Source: Flavivirga eckloniae (lineage in GTDB: Bacteria; Bacteroidota; Bacteroidia; Flavobacteriales; Flavobacteriaceae). From it: a DNA stretch of 64,000 nt. The stretch is taken from assembly GCF_002886045.1 (NCBI RefSeq), contig NZ_CP025791.1, positions 2,061,001 to 2,125,000 of the forward strand, given 5' to 3'. Of the stretch, positions 8,545 through 17,374 are shown piece by piece. The position numbers and the translations under genes are program-made. How positions within the stretch are numbered: the first letter of the stretch is position 1; every line of letters begins with the position of its first letter. Below the pieces are notes generated by a model. The model worked only from the letters and a program-made list of their open reading frames with translations, searched no databases and had not been told where the DNA came from.

Positions 8545-9912
8545 TTATTTTTTATTAGAATTCTTAGTTACTTGTGTCCCCATGTAATCTTGTACTGTTC
8601 TAAATCCAATATAACTTCTTGCTGAATCTGCATACTCATAATCTCTAGAGCTTACTTGTAAAAAGTATGCTACATCTTTCCATGATCCACCTCTTACAAT
8701 TTTACGAGTGTTTTTACTATCGTTTACACTAGGGTTTATTGTAGATGTATATGCATATGATGAAGCGTCGTATGATGCGTTTACCCATTCTGATACGTTA
8801 CCTGCCATATTATATAAATTATAATCGTTAGGCTCGTAAGACTTCGCTTCTACTGTATATAAGGCCTGATCTGCTGCATAATCTCCTCTTACTGGTTTGA
8901 AGTTAGCCATAAAGCAACCTCTATCACTCTTAGTATAAGGTCCTCCCCATGGGTAAGTAGCTGCTTGCAGACCACCTCTTGCTGCGTACTCCCACTCTGC
9001 TTCAGATGGTAATCTGAATCTGTTTACCATTGCAGATCCTTTTTTAGATTTTTGGTAAGAGTTCTTATTAATAGTTCTCCATTCACAAAATGCTTTAGCT
9101 TGTTGCCATGTTACACCAACTACAGGATAGTCGCTGTATGCATCATGCCAAAAATAATCGTTATGCATTGGTTCGTTGTAAGAATAAGCGAAATCTCTAA
9201 TCCATACAGTGGTATCTGGATATACTTCAATTTCTTCTTTTATAATGGCATCTTTACGTTTAATACCTCTATTTCTTGCAGCTTCTCGGATATCCATATA
9301 ACTGTACTGGAACTTGAATTTCTTTACATCCCAAGTACGCTGTCCATTGTACGATTCTTCCATAGGAAGGTACATGGTATCCATTACTTCTGTATAATAT
9401 TCATCTGGATAATCTGCCGTATCAAAGATTAAATCAACATCATGATTAATTCTTCTTCCTTCATATCCTGTAGGCCCTAAACCTGTATAGTTTTCGAACA
9501 TATACTTTTCGTAAACAGACATATTAGCTGTATCTGCATCCTTAAATGCATACTCGCCTATACCACCATCTTCTGGTACTTTTCCAACTTCGTCTGCCAA
9601 TACGGCAAGTTTCATTCTAACTATTGAGTCTCTTACCCAATTAACAAATTGACGATACTCGCTATTTGTTATTTCTGTCTCGTCCATATAAAAGGCTCTT
9701 ACAGTAACTGTTTTTGCAGGTGCGTCGTGTACACCAGCAAGATCATCATCTGCTTTACCCATAATAAACGCTCCTCCAGGAATAAGTTGCATTCCGTAAG
9801 GTTTTTCCGGGTGCCATTTTTTCCCTTTTATACCTACTAGTTCGCCCCTATCTTGAGAGCCACAACTAGCTAGTAATGTTACTACTGTGATTAATAATAC
9901 AAACTTTTTCAT
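8545..9912 (-). CDS. gldK: GldK, type IX secretion lipoprotein
   Basis: GldK is the outer-membrane lipoprotein that forms a periplasmic ring with GldN. The frame is open from 9993, but MKKFVLLITVVTLLASC starting at 9912 is a classic lipoprotein signal with Cys17 as the lipid anchor; an ATG two codons earlier (9918) is also possible. The 455-residue product contains a formylglycine-generating-enzyme-like (sulfatase-modifying factor) fold: MQLIPGGAFIMG near the start, then FRLPSEAEWEYAARGG and NVSEWV, closing with VRGGSWKD and IGFRTV. In GldK this fold is structural. It is the first gene of the gldKLMN operon. Confidence 0.95.
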   Translation of the reverse strand: MKKFVLLITVVTLLASCGSQDRGELVGIKGKKWHPEKPYGMQLIPGGAFIMGKADDDLAGVHDAPAKTVTVRAFYMDETEITNSEYRQFVNWVRDSIVRMKLAVLADEVGKVPEDGGIGEYAFKDADTANMSVYEKYMFENYTGLGPTGYEGRRINHDVDLIFDTADYPDEYYTEVMDTMYLPMEESYNGQRTWDVKKFKFQYSYMDIREAARNRGIKRKDAIIKEEIEVYPDTTVWIRDFAYSYNEPMHNDYFWHDAYSDYPVVGVTWQQAKAFCEWRTINKNSYQKSKKGSAMVNRFRLPSEAEWEYAARGGLQAATYPWGGPYTKSDRGCFMANFKPVRGDYAADQALYTVEAKSYEPNDYNLYNMAGNVSEWVNASYDASSYAYTSTINPSVNDSKNTRKIVRGGSWKDVAYFLQVSSRDYEYADSARSYIGFRTVQDYMGTQVTKNSNKK

Positions 9913-10015
9913 ATCCATAGAAAACTCGAGGTTAATTAGTTTAAGCTTTATTTTTGAGAGCGTAAACATATTTATATATTTTTTAAAAAACAACTTTTTC
10001 TGTAAAAAAAATACA

Positions 10016-10050
10016 TTTCATCGTGAAAAAATAGCATTTTACCGATGAAA
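10016..10050. promoter_or_regulatory. Inverted repeat upstream of gldK
   Basis: TTTCATCG (10016-10023) and CGATGAAA (10043-10050) are perfect 8-bp inverted arms in the A/T-rich gap between the arginase-family gene and gldK. The position about 100 bp before the gldK start would suit a regulator site, but no regulator is implicated by the sequence. Confidence 0.35.
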
Positions 10051-10074
10051 TAAACATTTCGACCTAAATCGCTG

Positions 10075-11241
10075 TTAAACGCTATTCTTTTGAAATGCCT
10101 TGTACCAACGATCTGGTAACTTGCCATTGCAGGCATCAAGGTAATCCTGATGCATGCAAGGTAATAACGCATGTCTTTTTAATTTATTATTTACTTCGGA
10201 TAAAAAAGGAATTTCTATCCACCATCTACCTGTCTTATTACTCTTGTAAAAAACCAGCTCCTGCGAGTCTACAAGGGTTATAAACTTTTGATAGTTTCGG
10301 TCGTCGGAAAAGTCATCGTCACTTACTCGATAATTTACACCTTCGATGAAATACCAAATTATTTGGGCCACCAACATCGATGTCATTTCGTCGTCGTGGG
10401 AAGGTTTATATTCATATATACCAAAAGAAGTTACCTTATTGCTAATTCCTGCATAACGTGAGATCGCACAAATCTCTTTACCATCTAAACCGTTGGGCGA
10501 ATACTTTTGATTTACGCCGACCTCAGATCCTTTTATTGATGTTAAATCTACACTAACTATATTGGCATCTCTTAATACCGGTTCTACTATGGTAATATCT
10601 TTAGAAACTTGTCCTAGTCTGTAGGATTCGAAATAAAGCTTATCCATTAAGTCTATCTCTTCTTGCGAATTGAAGTACGTCTGGTATCCAATGGTAGCAT
10701 AATTAAAAAGGTTATAGGGCTCATCTAAAATAACCTTACCAACAAAGCTATTATTCTTTATAGGTTTTGTGGAGTCGCCTAAATCAAACTTACTATCTAC
10801 ATTTACGACATTTACCATAGGTATTAAATTATCGTAGGCTCTATAGTTCGCATAGGTTAGGTCTTGAGTACCACCTAAGATAATAGGGATAATATTCTTT
10901 TTTACTAAAATACTAATAGCAGTCTTTAATGCAAAGTAAGTATCCTCAACACTTTCCCCTCTGTTAATATCTCCTAAATCTACAATATTAGTATTCCAAC
11001 CTCCGGGAAAAAGACTGTATAGGGATTTTCGAATTTCATTTAGTTGAAACTCTTCTCCTATGTAATTAATATCATTCCTATTTTCTAAAACTCCTAAAAT
11101 AGCAATGTCTACATCATCCAAGTCGGGAATACCGGCATGTGCTGAGTGAATCTTAACTCTCCTTCCTAAGGCTTGCGATGAAAGCAGCTCGTTATGAGCC
11201 AAAATTAAATCTGAAACAGGAGACAAAAAATTAAAATTCAT
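10075..11241 (-). CDS. Arginase/agmatinase/formimidoylglutamase family enzyme
   Basis: The 388-residue protein has the ureohydrolase pattern: IPIILGGTQDLTYANYRAY aligns with the GGDHS metal-binding motif, NVDSKFDLGD with the DAHxD motif, and SVDLTSIKGSEV with the SxDxDxxDP region. Several usual Mn ligands are changed (GGTQD for GGDHS, NVDSKFD for DAHFD), so catalysis is doubtful. The length and this degenerate pattern match the family member often seen next to topA and gldK in flavobacteria. It lies between topA and gldK on the same strand. There is no signal peptide. I would not assign a substrate. Confidence 0.8.
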   Translation of the reverse strand: MNFNFLSPVSDLILAHNELLSSQALGRRVKIHSAHAGIPDLDDVDIAILGVLENRNDINYIGEEFQLNEIRKSLYSLFPGGWNTNIVDLGDINRGESVEDTYFALKTAISILVKKNIIPIILGGTQDLTYANYRAYDNLIPMVNVVNVDSKFDLGDSTKPIKNNSFVGKVILDEPYNLFNYATIGYQTYFNSQEEIDLMDKLYFESYRLGQVSKDITIVEPVLRDANIVSVDLTSIKGSEVGVNQKYSPNGLDGKEICAISRYAGISNKVTSFGIYEYKPSHDDEMTSMLVAQIIWYFIEGVNYRVSDDDFSDDRNYQKFITLVDSQELVFYKSNKTGRWWIEIPFLSEVNNKLKRHALLPCMHQDYLDACNGKLPDRWYKAFQKNSV

Positions 11242-11316
11242 TTGATACCTTTTTAGTTATTAGATATAACTCACCTTATTAAGGCTTTTTTATAAAATAA
11301 AAAGCACTAAAAAAAC

Positions 11317-13824
11317 TTATTTCTTTTTAGCTGGTGCTTTCTTTTTCGCTGGTGCTTTTTTCTTAGCCGCTTTTTTCTTTGGTGCGTTAGCTTCTATAAT
11401 TGCCTTAGCCTCATCCAAAGTCATTTCGGAAACGTCAACCGTTTTAGCCAGTTCTACTTTTACCTTTCCTTGTATAACATTATGTCTACCCCAACGTGCT
11501 TTTTCAACACGTACTCCTTCTTCTTCCCAATTATGAACAACCTTATCTATTTCTTTTTGAATTTTTGTTTCAATTAATTCAACAATATCCTCTTCAGATA
11601 AGTTATCCCAATCGTATTTCTTATTTACATTAATAAACATATTGTTCCATTTAATAAATGGCCCAAAACGTCCTTTACCTTTTTGTACTGGTAAATCTTT
11701 ATACACATATATAGGAGCGTCTGCTTTTTGCTTTTCTTTAATTAAAACAATAGCGTCATCAAGTTCGACACTCAAAGGATCTACACCTTTAGGCAACGAA
11801 ACAAATGAGTCTCCAAATTTAACATAAGGTCCAAAACGTCCATTATTTACTACAATGTCTTCTCCTTCGTAAGTTCCTAAACTTTTTGGAAGCTGGAATA
11901 AATCCATAGCTTCCTCGTAAGTAATGGTATTTAATTGTTGGTCTGGACTAAGACTGGCAAACTGTGGTTTTTCTTCATCGTCTACAGTACCAATTTGCAC
12001 CATAGGTCCAAATCGACCTAAACGCACACTTACCTGCTTTCCGGTTTTAGGATCTGTTCCTAAAATACGCTCTCCAGATTCTCTTTCTGCATTTTCTTTT
12101 ACATCTTCTACTTTCGGATGGAAGTTTTTATAAAATGACTTCATCATTATAGTCCAATCCTCATTCCCTTCGGCTATCTCATCGAAGTTCTCCTCAACCT
12201 TAGCTGTAAAATTGTAATCCAAAATGGTTTCAAAATGATTTACCAAAAAGTCGGTTACAATCATACCTATATCTGTTGGCACTAACTTTCCTTTATCTGA
12301 ACCTATTTTTTCGGTTAATCGTTTATCGCTTACCGAACCATTCTGAAGTCGTAGTTGTGTATAGCTTCTTTCTACACCTTCAACTACACCTTTTTCTATA
12401 TAATTTCTATTTTGTATGGTTGAAATTGTTGGCGCGTATGTTGACGGACGTCCAATACCCAACTCTTCTAACTTCTTAACGAGTGAGGCTTCGGTAAATC
12501 TTGCAGGCGGACGTGTATAACGTTCAGTTGCTGAAATATAACTATTAAGAAGTGTCTCGTTAGTTTTCATTGCTGGTAACATACCTTCTTGCTCAACATC
12601 TTCATCATCTGTTCCTTCTAAATATACTTTCAAAAAGCCATCAAAAGTAATGACCTCTCCATTGGCCGAGAAAAGTTCATTATGTGTAGAAGCACTAACT
12701 TTTACATTGGTACGCTCTAATTCTGCCTCGCTCATTTGCGATGCTATAGCTCGTTTCCAAATTAAATCGTATAAACGTGCTTGATCCCTATCGATATTTA
12801 CTGAATGTGTTGCAAAATTTGTAGGTCGTATAGCCTCATGCGCTTCTTGAGCACCTTTTGCTTTACCTTTATAATTTCTCGGTTTACTATACTTTGCCCC
12901 ATAAGCACTTTCAATTTCTGCTTGGGCGCCTTGTCTGGCTTCATCCGATAGGTTTACACTATCTGTTCTCATATAAGTAATTAAACCCGCTTCGTATAGG
13001 CGCTGTGCCATCGTCATGGTTTTACTTACCGAAAAATATAATTTACGTGATGCTTCTTGTTGTAACGTTGATGTGGTAAACGGTGCCGCCGGAGATTTTT
13101 TTGCGGGTTTCTTTTCTAAATCTGAAACTTTAAAACTCGCCGTACTGTTCTTTTCTAAAAACTCTTGCGCTTCTTCTTTAGTTGAAAAATTCTTTGGAAG
13201 TTTTGCTTTAAAGGCTTGTCCGTCTTCGTTAGAAAATTCAGCATCAACCCTATATGAAGCTACTGGTGTAAACCCTTGAATTTCTCTCTCTTTCTCAACA
13301 ATGAGTCTCACCGAAACGGACTGTACTCTACCTGCAGATAATCCTCCTTTTACTTTTCGCCAAAGCACAGGAGATAGTTCATAACCTACTATTCTATCCA
13401 GTACACGACGGGCTTGCTGGGCATCTACCAAATCGTAATCGATACCTCTGGGGTTTTCAATTGCTTTTTGAATAGCTGCCTTTGTGATTTCGTGAAAAAC
13501 AATTCGTTTCGTTTTTTCCTTATCTAATTTTAAAGCTTCAGCCAAGTGCCAAGCAATTGCTTCCCCTTCTCGATCCTCATCACTTGCTAACCAAACCAAA
13601 TCGGCATTTTTAGCTAAGTCCTTTAATTTTTTTACAACTGCCTTTTTATCCTTGGATATCTCATATTTCGGTTTAAAATCACCATCTACATTAACGCCTA
13701 ATTCTTTGGAAGGTAAATCGGATATATGTCCGAAACTTGACTCTACTTTAAAGTCTTTTCCTAGAAATTTTTCAATGGTTTTTGCCTTTGCTGGTGACTC
13801 TACTATCACTAAATTCTTCGCCAT
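11317..13824 (-). CDS. topA: DNA topoisomerase I (type IA)
   Basis: TopA relaxes negative supercoils by cutting one strand through a 5'-phosphotyrosine. The 835-residue protein has an N-terminal Toprim domain (LVIVESPAKAKTIEKFLG; acidic DEDREGEAIAWH) and the active-site segment GLITYMRTDSVNLS near residue 290. The C-terminal region carries repeated RFGPxxxxG units (LGRFGPMVQIG, NNGRFGPYVKFG, GKGRFGPFIKW) without Cys pairs, so it has zinc-free versions of the Topo C-terminal repeats. It ends in a Lys/Ala/Pro-rich tail made of KKAPAK repeats. A TACATTTG -7 box lies 20 bp upstream of the start. Confidence 0.97.
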   Translation of the reverse strand: MAKNLVIVESPAKAKTIEKFLGKDFKVESSFGHISDLPSKELGVNVDGDFKPKYEISKDKKAVVKKLKDLAKNADLVWLASDEDREGEAIAWHLAEALKLDKEKTKRIVFHEITKAAIQKAIENPRGIDYDLVDAQQARRVLDRIVGYELSPVLWRKVKGGLSAGRVQSVSVRLIVEKEREIQGFTPVASYRVDAEFSNEDGQAFKAKLPKNFSTKEEAQEFLEKNSTASFKVSDLEKKPAKKSPAAPFTTSTLQQEASRKLYFSVSKTMTMAQRLYEAGLITYMRTDSVNLSDEARQGAQAEIESAYGAKYSKPRNYKGKAKGAQEAHEAIRPTNFATHSVNIDRDQARLYDLIWKRAIASQMSEAELERTNVKVSASTHNELFSANGEVITFDGFLKVYLEGTDDEDVEQEGMLPAMKTNETLLNSYISATERYTRPPARFTEASLVKKLEELGIGRPSTYAPTISTIQNRNYIEKGVVEGVERSYTQLRLQNGSVSDKRLTEKIGSDKGKLVPTDIGMIVTDFLVNHFETILDYNFTAKVEENFDEIAEGNEDWTIMMKSFYKNFHPKVEDVKENAERESGERILGTDPKTGKQVSVRLGRFGPMVQIGTVDDEEKPQFASLSPDQQLNTITYEEAMDLFQLPKSLGTYEGEDIVVNNGRFGPYVKFGDSFVSLPKGVDPLSVELDDAIVLIKEKQKADAPIYVYKDLPVQKGKGRFGPFIKWNNMFINVNKKYDWDNLSEEDIVELIETKIQKEIDKVVHNWEEEGVRVEKARWGRHNVIQGKVKVELAKTVDVSEMTLDEAKAIIEANAPKKKAAKKKAPAKKKAPAKKK

Positions 13825-13825
13825 A

Positions 13826-13851
13826 CTTCAAATTTTGAAGCTACAAATGTA
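13826..13851 (-). promoter_or_regulatory. topA promoter -7 box and leader palindrome
   Basis: Read on the minus strand, 13851-13844 is TACATTTG, a perfect TAnnTTTG -7 box. No TTG -33 box lies at the usual distance. Between it and the ATG, CTTCAAA and TTTGAAG (13826-13840) form a perfect palindrome around one base, close enough to the start codon to affect translation. Confidence 0.45.
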
Positions 13852-13910
13852 TATGAAAAAAAGTTTATCTGACACATTTTATGGATTATCTGTTGATTAT
13901 TTAAACAAAA

Positions 13911-13942
13911 AAAACTGCTTTTAACACTTAAAAAGCAGTTTT
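13911..13942. terminator. Bidirectional-looking terminator upstream of topA
   Basis: AAAACTGCTTTT (13911-13922) pairs with AAAAGCAGTTTT (13931-13942) across an 8-nt loop, with A and T runs on both sides. It lies directly after the stop of the membrane-protein gene at 13965 and would end that minus-strand transcript before topA. Confidence 0.85.
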
Positions 13943-13964
13943 TTTTATGTTGTAAATAAAAAAA

Positions 13965-14747
13965 TTATTCAGGTAAAAGTCCTATTTCTTCTATAGGATC
14001 GGTCTCTTTAAAGCCAATCACATTTTTATATATTAAATACATAGGATGATAAACAAATGGTGCTGTAACAAGGAATCCTATTCCACACAACAACAAACCA
14101 ACAAGTTGCGCTAAGGTAGACGCCACGAACATGGTTCCAAAAGTAAGCAACCATTTTTTGTTTCCTATTTTAAAACTCGTCTTTACAATTTCGCCAACAC
14201 TAAGTTCCGGATTAAATGTATATACTATTGAAAAGTACGACAACGGTATCATAACATAGAATATAGGCAGGTAACATAGCATCATCGCTAAGATAGCAAT
14301 ACCAAAGGATGCCAGCATCAATACAAATATCTTGCTTAAATGCTTTCCTTTTACAAAATAAAAGAAATCTGATGTTGTTACGGTCTCATTATAATCCAAC
14401 TTGTATATGATTCTAAAAAACGCAGCATTTAAAGCTACAGAAACAGCTCCCAAAACAAATATCCCAACGAATATGAACAGGATATATAATATGGACATAC
14501 CCGCAAAAAAGCCGCTTAACGCTTCAGAGCCCGAATAGCCACTTTCCTGTTGCGCAATAATGAGCCCTATTAAAGGCAGAAATAATATAATAATTAAAGG
14601 CATCATGATTATTAGCGTAAACAACTGCAATAAAACTCCCTGAAGCCAGGTCTTTTTAAATAACTCGATAGATTCGTTTAAAATATTTCCGAAATCCAGA
14701 GCTTTAGCCTTTTCGATTTTTTCTGCTAATCTGTTAACTGTATTCAT
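13965..14747 (-). CDS. Multi-pass membrane protein, paralogue A
   Basis: The 260-residue protein has a short cytoplasmic N-terminus (LAEKIEKAKALDFGNILNES) and then about five to six hydrophobic segments from residue 36 to 245. It is a clear paralogue of the next gene upstream: the two share the LDFGxIxxxSIxLFKKxWLxG opening, a PLSYFxxxxxFNPxxSxxEIVKxSFxxGNKKWLxTFGxMFV segment (here interrupted by x for variable positions) and the ending IYKxVIGFK. No catalytic motif is visible and I do not recognise a characterised family. It lies 12 bp after its paralogue and is probably co-transcribed. Confidence 0.82.
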   Translation of the reverse strand: MNTVNRLAEKIEKAKALDFGNILNESIELFKKTWLQGVLLQLFTLIIMMPLIIILFLPLIGLIIAQQESGYSGSEALSGFFAGMSILYILFIFVGIFVLGAVSVALNAAFFRIIYKLDYNETVTTSDFFYFVKGKHLSKIFVLMLASFGIAILAMMLCYLPIFYVMIPLSYFSIVYTFNPELSVGEIVKTSFKIGNKKWLLTFGTMFVASTLAQLVGLLLCGIGFLVTAPFVYHPMYLIYKNVIGFKETDPIEEIGLLPE

Positions 14748-14759
14748 TTGTAAAAATTA

Positions 14760-15530
14760 TTAATAATCGATGTCATCGCCAAGCCCTATTTGGTCAATCT
14801 CACTGTGATCTTTAAAGCCAATAACATCTTTATAAATCAAGAACATTGGCAAATATATAATAGATATAGTAAACAGCACACCAATTCCGCAAGCCAACAT
14901 TCCCAACATACCTAGAATACCCATAACGAACATTGAACCAAAGGTGATTAACCATTTTTTATTTCCTAATGCAAAGCTTGCTTTTACTATTTCTGTTTCA
15001 CTAAAATCTGGATTAAAGGCAAAAATAACGGCAAAATAAGACAAGGGCACAAGCACATATATGTAAGGAATTAAAAACATAAGCTGTGTTATTGTTGCAA
15101 TTAAACCATAAATAATGCCTAGCATAAACACCTTCGAAAAGTATTCCTTTTTAAAAAAATAAAAGTAATCGTCGTTTCCTGTTTCTCCAGCTTCCGTTTG
15201 TTTGCAAATTCTATAAAAAGCTGCCAAAAACGCCAGTGTTAATGTGCCAATTAAGATTGTTTGGGGGATACTATAAATTGCATTTTGAGAATAAAAACCT
15301 GTAATCGTTTCAATATCAAATCCATTATTAAAATCAAGAGTACCAGGCGCCAAGCCTATCAATTGAAAGCCCAAGCTTATTACAAAGGTTGAAACGGCAA
15401 TAAGCAAGACTACCAAAAAACCTTTAAGCCATATTTTTTTAAATAAATCTATAGAATTGCTAATAATATCGCCAAAATCCAAATCTTTGGCATTACTTAT
15501 TTTTTGCTGTAGTGTATTTAATGTATTCAT
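14760..15530 (-). CDS. Multi-pass membrane protein, paralogue B
   Basis: This 256-residue protein is the tandem duplicate of the gene at 13965-14747, with the same length, topology and conserved segments (FNPDFSETEIVKASFALGN, LITFGSMFV). It has about five hydrophobic helices and no signal peptide. The pair has diverged strongly in the first membrane segments but kept the N-terminal LDFGDIISNSIDLFKK motif and the C-terminal half, which suggests a shared fold with separate partners. The function is unknown. Confidence 0.82.
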   Translation of the reverse strand: MNTLNTLQQKISNAKDLDFGDIISNSIDLFKKIWLKGFLVVLLIAVSTFVISLGFQLIGLAPGTLDFNNGFDIETITGFYSQNAIYSIPQTILIGTLTLAFLAAFYRICKQTEAGETGNDDYFYFFKKEYFSKVFMLGIIYGLIATITQLMFLIPYIYVLVPLSYFAVIFAFNPDFSETEIVKASFALGNKKWLITFGSMFVMGILGMLGMLACGIGVLFTISIIYLPMFLIYKDVIGFKDHSEIDQIGLGDDIDY

Positions 15531-15605
15531 ATTTCAACTTGGGTAAAATTATTAATATAGATACGCGGTTTAGTTAAAACAATTGCAATATAACATAAAC
15601 AAAAA

Positions 15606-15627
15606 AAACCTGCATAAATACAGGTTT
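15606..15627 (-). terminator. Terminator after the LVIVD lipoprotein gene
   Basis: AAACCTG (15606-15612) pairs with CAGGTTT (15621-15627) around an 8-nt loop. On the minus strand a run of T follows the stem. It ends the three-gene lipoprotein transcript whose last gene stops at 15653. Confidence 0.85.
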
Positions 15628-15652
15628 CTTATTTTATATATAATTTGGAATG

Positions 15653-16894
15653 TTATCTTAATGAATATGAACTTATTAATTCTACACCATCGGCTATATA
15701 GTCGTATTGGTACAGCGTATTTCCTCCAATCATAAGCAAGTTGTTTTCCAATGGTATAACATCTTTAGATTGCGCATCTTGGTATGCGTTTATTTGTTTT
15801 ACTTTTAATGGGTCTGCCTTATCGAATAGTTTTAAACCGGAAGTACCATCGCAGACAAACAAAGTGCTTCCCTTAATGCCCAACCCATAAGGGTTTTCTA
15901 ACTCATAACGGCCAGCTAATGTTGGTGTTTCTTTTTTACTAATATCAATAACCTCTAAAACGCTTTCTAACTGACCACAATCGTTTCCTCCGCGTAATGT
16001 TAAATAAGCATAATCCCCATCAACAACAACAGGATCACAGCCTTCCCAATGAGTAAACTCCGAGACATACTCTGGCGAAGACGGGTTCGATATACTATAG
16101 ATGTACATGCCATTAGTACTTCCTAAATACAAATAATCGTCGGCTTGAAACATGGTTTCTATATTCCAACCAGCATTCTGTGTGTTTTCAAGTACTGGCG
16201 ACGATAAGCTTTGTATATTAAAAATAGACATTTGATAATTTCCAACGGTGTACAAGTAATTACCCACGATTTGGAACCTCGCCAAAGACCCTCCTTGACC
16301 TGTAACCGATTCTGCCATTGATTGAACCACTGCTCCATCTTCAAAGGCAATACCAATAAATCGATTATCTACTTTCTTACGCTTTTCGGTAGTTATTGTC
16401 CACCCCACGATAATGTTGTCTTCTAAATCTATTTTACCATAATCAACTGCTTCAGCTTCAATAGGAATATTGTAATCATAAATATTAAACACATCTTTTA
16501 ATCTTTCTACTAAAGAAATTGAATTCATATCAGAGATATCGAAAACCAATAAATCTGTGGCACTATCTGCATATAAAAAATCATTCTTAACCGAAATATC
16601 TTCGTTACCGGGAATTTTAATGTGCTTAATTGCCTGAGGTGATTCAGGATTCGAATTATCTATGATATGTACTCCTTTTTTACTATCGCTCACAAAAATG
16701 TAGTTTTTGTAAGCATATATCTTACCTAGCTCCTCAATGTTTTCGGGGTCAACAATAGCAACCGAATTTCTAAAGTCGGATTTAGCCATCAGTTCTGGAG
16801 TTGCCACTTTAACAAGCTCGTAATCAACACCTTTTTCATCGCAAGACCATATACCGATAAGAACTAATAACAAAAAAAGATATTTTAATTTCAT
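15653..16894 (-). CDS. LVIVD-repeat lipoprotein
   Basis: The 413-residue protein begins with a lipoprotein signal (KYLFLLLVLIGIWSC, Cys18). The body is a series of beta-propeller-like LVIVD units, each giving a hydrophobic strand, a D/N and then NPxxP: GVHIIDNSNPESPQ, LLVFDISDMNSISL, MSIFNIQSLSSPVL, MYIYSISNPSSPEY and LEVIDISKKETPTL. These repeats are common in Bacteroidota surface proteins and probably act as a binding scaffold; no enzyme motif is visible. It is the third gene of a cluster with two smaller lipoproteins upstream, 15 bp from the nearest. Confidence 0.87.
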   Translation of the reverse strand: MKLKYLFLLLVLIGIWSCDEKGVDYELVKVATPELMAKSDFRNSVAIVDPENIEELGKIYAYKNYIFVSDSKKGVHIIDNSNPESPQAIKHIKIPGNEDISVKNDFLYADSATDLLVFDISDMNSISLVERLKDVFNIYDYNIPIEAEAVDYGKIDLEDNIIVGWTITTEKRKKVDNRFIGIAFEDGAVVQSMAESVTGQGGSLARFQIVGNYLYTVGNYQMSIFNIQSLSSPVLENTQNAGWNIETMFQADDYLYLGSTNGMYIYSISNPSSPEYVSEFTHWEGCDPVVVDGDYAYLTLRGGNDCGQLESVLEVIDISKKETPTLAGRYELENPYGLGIKGSTLFVCDGTSGLKLFDKADPLKVKQINAYQDAQSKDVIPLENNLLMIGGNTLYQYDYIADGVELISSYSLR

Positions 16895-16909
16895 AGCAAA
16901 TGATTTTAT

Positions 16910-17353
16910 TTAATATTTATAACGTAATGGCGTTTTTAAACCTTCAAGGTTTAATATAACTTCATTACTTCCACTAACTTGAAGCGGTGTTAGATCAAAT
17001 GAAACGGTCCTAGTAACTATTGCCAAACAAACTTCTTCATTTATTAATTGGAATTTTAAATCACGTTGTTCTGGCGAAGACTCAGTAACATCTCCAGAGT
17101 CCACTAGTTTATATTCCCAAGAATTACCATCGCAACCACCTCCCTTTATTTCAATTGTTAAGCAGTTATCTGTTATTTCTGCACTAACAAAAGTAAAACT
17201 AGCATCTAACACTAAGTTATTATAAATTTCTTTATTTACAATAGTTTTTTGATCACAAATTTCTTTAACTGGGGTATTATCATCATCTTCATTACACTGA
17301 AAACTCAAAAAACAACACAATACGGCGGCAATAAAAAGGGGCTTTTTTAACAT
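16910..17353 (-). CDS. Small lipoprotein of unknown function
   Basis: The 147-residue protein has a lipoprotein-type signal (MLKKPLFIAAVLCCFLSFQC, anchor Cys20) followed by the acidic NEDDDN spacer typical of surface-exposed lipoproteins of this phylum. The mature part is about 120 residues, with four further Cys and a strand-rich pattern (CLTIEIKGGGCDG). I do not recognise a family. It lies 21 bp downstream of a second small lipoprotein and 15 bp upstream of the LVIVD gene, so the three are probably one operon. Confidence 0.75.
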   Translation of the reverse strand: MLKKPLFIAAVLCCFLSFQCNEDDDNTPVKEICDQKTIVNKEIYNNLVLDASFTFVSAEITDNCLTIEIKGGGCDGNSWEYKLVDSGDVTESSPEQRDLKFQLINEEVCLAIVTRTVSFDLTPLQVSGSNEVILNLEGLKTPLRYKY

Positions 17354-17374
17354 AATTAAATTTATTTATTAGAT

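Noticed and set aside
9052-9432. Open frames on the plus strand inside gldK and similar antisense frames in gldM, topA and groEL
   Set aside because: They lie opposite well-supported genes, have biased composition and no signal or domain; they are shadows of the real frames.
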